Assembly: GCF_001649575.2 (NCBI RefSeq)
Contig: NC_051435.1
Span: forward strand, 10,743,940 to 10,807,939
Source: Kryptolebias marmoratus
Lineage: Eukaryota > Chordata > Actinopteri > Cyprinodontiformes > Rivulidae
DNA: 64,000 bases
Direction: 5' to 3'
Positions 61,406 through 64,000 of the stretch are shown one piece after another (within the stretch, counting starts at the first letter, position 1; each line of letters starts with the position of its first letter). The notes below the pieces were generated by a model, which did no database searches, was not told where the DNA came from, and worked only from the letters and a program-made list of their open reading frames with translations. Made by a program: the position numbers and the translations under genes.

Positions 61406-62816
61406 GTAATGCGGGCCGAACTCCTGGCCGGTGTGGCACAAGCTGTGCGTCGCCAGTGAGGTTCTTATGTGTTGTCTGAAAGCGTGCTAACCCTTCTGTG
61501 TTGTGTGTTTGTGGCTCTAACGGTGGCAGAAAATAACACGGGCTCTGCGTTTACAGACTGAATACTACGAGCGATACACTCAAGAGCTTCAGAAGCAGAT
61601 CGAGGACCAACAGAAGTTAATTTCTGAGCTCGAAGCCAAGCTGTCTGCGGCAAACCAAGCGTCAGGTGAGTGTCCGCCGTCTCTGAAAAGTGCTCCCATT
61701 ATGACAGAACTCCCGAAGTGTTTTCATCCAGCATTGTGTCACACCGTTTTTTTTTTCCTTTCTCCTACATTTGGATTCCTAGAAGAGGTGAAATGCGAGC
61801 CTTGCAACCATCTCCACGAAGGGCCTGGCACTTATAGGAAAGTCCAGTTCCCGGTACGCTCTCTGTTGTATAATCGACGCTTTCTGTTTGGTTGTGAAAT
61901 TAAGGATGTGCATCCAATGCCAGCTTCCTCTCACACTCATAGACGTCGACGGCGCTTCTGCTTAAATTTCCTGCTTCTATGCAAAAGGATTTACAGGAAT
62001 GAATGAGGCCCCGTCCGGCGCAGTTATGACTAAAAATAATGGGTAGCATATTACTTCATACGTGACATGATCCGAAACATTACTTTTAGCCTTCGGGACT
62101 AAGGATTTAGTTTTTGCTGTGACTTTTTTTTTTTAGCACAAATACACAAACTGCAACACATTTAAGTGACACTTCTTGCTTTTTTTTAAATCAAATACAC
62201 AAATGAAAGATAAAAAATCCCAGTTTTTCTCTAACTTTAACCCCAGTGGCAGGACGTGACAGCTGTGGAGGTATTCTCACGCAGCGCGTCCACTTTTACT
62301 TCACCAGATGGTGCTAGAGGATAATATTGCTGCTCACTTCAGCAGAGGATCTCTTTTTTTTTTTCTTCTCCCCCCCAAACCAACCAGGAAACATTTTCAC
62401 TTGTGCTGCATAAATAAGAGTGCACATGTATCAGCAGCATGCCCTTGGATAATTGTTGTTAATGGTAACTAAAAATTCAATGTGTCTTTTTCAGGAGAAT
62501 ATGGGCACCGTCGCTGTTGCTCCTAATTTGCCAGTCAGCGGCGGCGTTGACTAGTACGTGTCCCTCCTTGCCAATTTATTTTCTTTTTTTAAAATTGTCA
62601 GTATTTAGTTTTTTTTTCTTTGCACCAGTCAGAATTTAGCAGTTTAAAGTTGATTTCACGTCACATTTTATTATTTCTTTCTCTGTTTATTTGTCAGTCA
62701 GGGCATGCTGATGGCGTTTGAAGCCATTCAAGGCAAATTTCGACAGATCCAAAATCTAACCAGAAGACAAAAAGAGCAACTGAAAAGGTTCCACGGAGGA
62801 TGTGAGGCGTCGAACG
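61307..62816 (+). CDS. tank: TANK, TRAF family member-associated NF-kB activator, N-terminal 152 residues (continues off the right end)
   Basis: A cytoplasmic adaptor that binds TRAFs and the kinases TBK1 and IKK-epsilon in interferon and NF-kB control. Coding exons: 61307-61405, 61557-61665, 61783-61853, 62495-62553, 62698-62816. Phases match at every junction and the frame stays open. MEKNIGDQLNKAFEAYRQAS parallels the human MDKNIGEQLNKAYEAFRQAC. Heptad-like Leu/Ile residues through ELQKQIEDQQKLISELEAKL predict the N-terminal coiled coil. The last exon (MAFEAIQGKFRQIQNLTRRQ, KEQLKRFH) corresponds to the human WDLKEEFHKICMLAKAQKDHL segment. The C-terminal zinc finger lies beyond the window. 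The ATG at 61307 is chosen by similarity and its good context (GGCATGG). Confidence 0.92.
61557..61665 (+). CDS. tank: tank coiled-coil exon
   Basis: It encodes TEYYERYTQELQKQIEDQQK and LISELEAKLSAANQAS, a charged amphipathic helix with regular Leu/Ile spacing that matches the coiled coil of mammalian TANK. The acceptor is TTTACAG|ACT and the donor TCAG|GTGAGT. Confidence 0.92.
61783..62553 (+). CDS. tank: tank exons after the coiled coil
   Basis: 61783-61853 encodes EVKCEPCNHLHEGPGTYRKV. 62495-62553 encodes ENMGTVAVAPNLPVSGGVD. Both are poorly conserved linker, placed by splice sites and phase. CxxC (CEPC) in the first is not part of an obvious zinc site. Confidence 0.8.
62698..62816 (+). 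CDS. tank: tank exon with the second helical segment
   Basis: It encodes QGMLMAFEAIQGKFRQIQNL and TRRQKEQLKRFHGG, a helical segment like the central region of TANK that contributes to TBK1/IKK-epsilon binding in mammals. The donor is AACG|GTAACA. Confidence 0.82.
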
Positions 62817-64000
62817 GTAACAGTAACCTTTTGTTTTGCAAATCCCGACAGAGCGCCGTTTCAATTAATTCTTTTAATTTGGGTGTTTTAAAAATATGAG
62901 GAATTAGTTTGCGAACTGTTTTTCTTTTTTTAAATTAAATTTAAAAACACAAACTGGTTCAGAAATGTCCCATCAGCCCAACAGCTTTTAATCTGTTTCT
63001 GAACTGAACATCACTGGTGGCTCTTTGAAAATAATACAGAAAAACCCATTTAATAATTTCATTAACTAATGCCTTATGTTTGCTTTGCATAGTGGCTGTT
63101 TAGTACAATAAAACAACCCCCCACATAATTATATATAAGTAAATACATAAATCATACGCAAATATCCATGAATACGTAACATACATAATGATAAATATAT
63201 ATATTTTTACTATAAAATATTCCTTTTATGGCTTAGATGTAACTGGGATATTTTTCCTAATTTGTATGCACAGTCAAAGCTTCTAACTTTAAATGCTCAA
63301 ACACTCCTGACTCCTCTAAGACCATGTGACAGACATGCTGTCCTCTTCGTTGCATAAATGGGAGCAACTTTGTGCGTTTCTCCAAGCAAACCAAATATTT
63401 TTTTAAATATAATTTTCCTTGCCATGCCTGTCCCTCGACACACTCCTCTTAAAACAGATTACAAATGCATTAATAAAGTACAGTCACACCACGTAGTTTT
63501 TATTTCCTGTGAAATGTTTTCATGCAACAAAATATTGTAGGTCGCACAAAAAGCCTTTTTGTATATTTTTAGGCACAGTTTCTGCTTCGTGCATGTGGAT
63601 TTTCTAACATAGTGCTGTCTGACTGTATGCATCACAAGTTGGGCTTTTATATGAGTTAATAAATGCAGCAGATTGTTAAAATTCCTGTCATATTATGTAA
63701 AATAGTTGCAGCCTGTCGACCCTCTGTCCACTAATAGAACCGGGAGGATGACAATTAGATATGCATGATAACAAAACAATGACACAACACATCTGCTGCG
63801 GTGTGCCAGGAAGTGAGAGACACGCTGGCTTCGATCACACCAAAACAATAATTCCAGGGATGGGAAAAACTTCATTTGCTAAAACTTTATCTGCACACAA
63901 CCTCGTGGAAAGCTGTGTTGTTGTCACGTATGATAAAAAAAGTCCACATTCTGCTGACAAAGTGAGAATGTGTGCAGATGCTTGTGTGGCAATAAAAAAA
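62817..64000 (+). other. tank intron, no exon seen
   Basis: AT-rich DNA with no recognisable TANK exon. The gene must continue beyond 64000. Confidence 0.6.

Overview
This window is vertebrate nuclear DNA, most probably from a teleost fish. The genes are split into many short exons with GT-AG introns and conserved splice phases. Intergenic DNA is AT-rich and full of microsatellites, and it carries a piece of a non-LTR retrotransposon of a type familiar from fish. There are no bacterial operons, CRISPR arrays or rRNA genes. I cannot name the species.

Four protein-coding genes can be read exon by exon. From left to right they are: (1) the 5' part of baz2b on the minus strand (13 coding exons between 551 and 8816, UTR exons near 15.5 and 21.9 kb; the rest lies off the left end); (2) cd302 on the minus strand, complete, 29167-34586; (3) rbms1 on the minus strand, complete coding sequence, 39142-50911; (4) the 5' part of tank on the plus strand (non-coding first exon ending at 60465, five coding exons from 61307, continuing off the right end). 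In every case adjoining exons have compatible phases and the joined frame is open, so I see no pseudogene among them.

The order and orientation baz2b(-), cd302(-), rbms1(-), tank(+) match the block on human chromosome 2q24. The human block also has MARCHF7 between BAZ2B and CD302, and LY75, PLA2R1 and ITGB6 between CD302 and RBMS1. I find no exons of those four genes here, and the cd302-rbms1 gap is only about 2.4 kb. This fits a thinned copy left by the teleost genome duplication, though that is inference.

The genes do not form one pathway. baz2b encodes a chromatin-reader subunit, cd302 a type I membrane C-type lectin, rbms1 a two-RRM nucleic-acid-binding protein, and tank a TRAF/TBK1 adaptor in innate immune and NF-kB signalling.

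Non-genic content: an internally deleted retrotransposon copy at 15.7-16.7 kb; a 166-bp tandem duplication with two hairpins at 22.6-22.9 kb, just upstream of baz2b; two copies of an inverted-repeat element in introns; a TTTTAGCTACTG minisatellite at 35.1-35.7 kb; a perfect 17-bp palindrome in an rbms1 intron; and many simple repeats. The most interesting regulatory signal is a pair of palindromic NF-kB-like sites just upstream of tank. I did not find a wholly new biological system.
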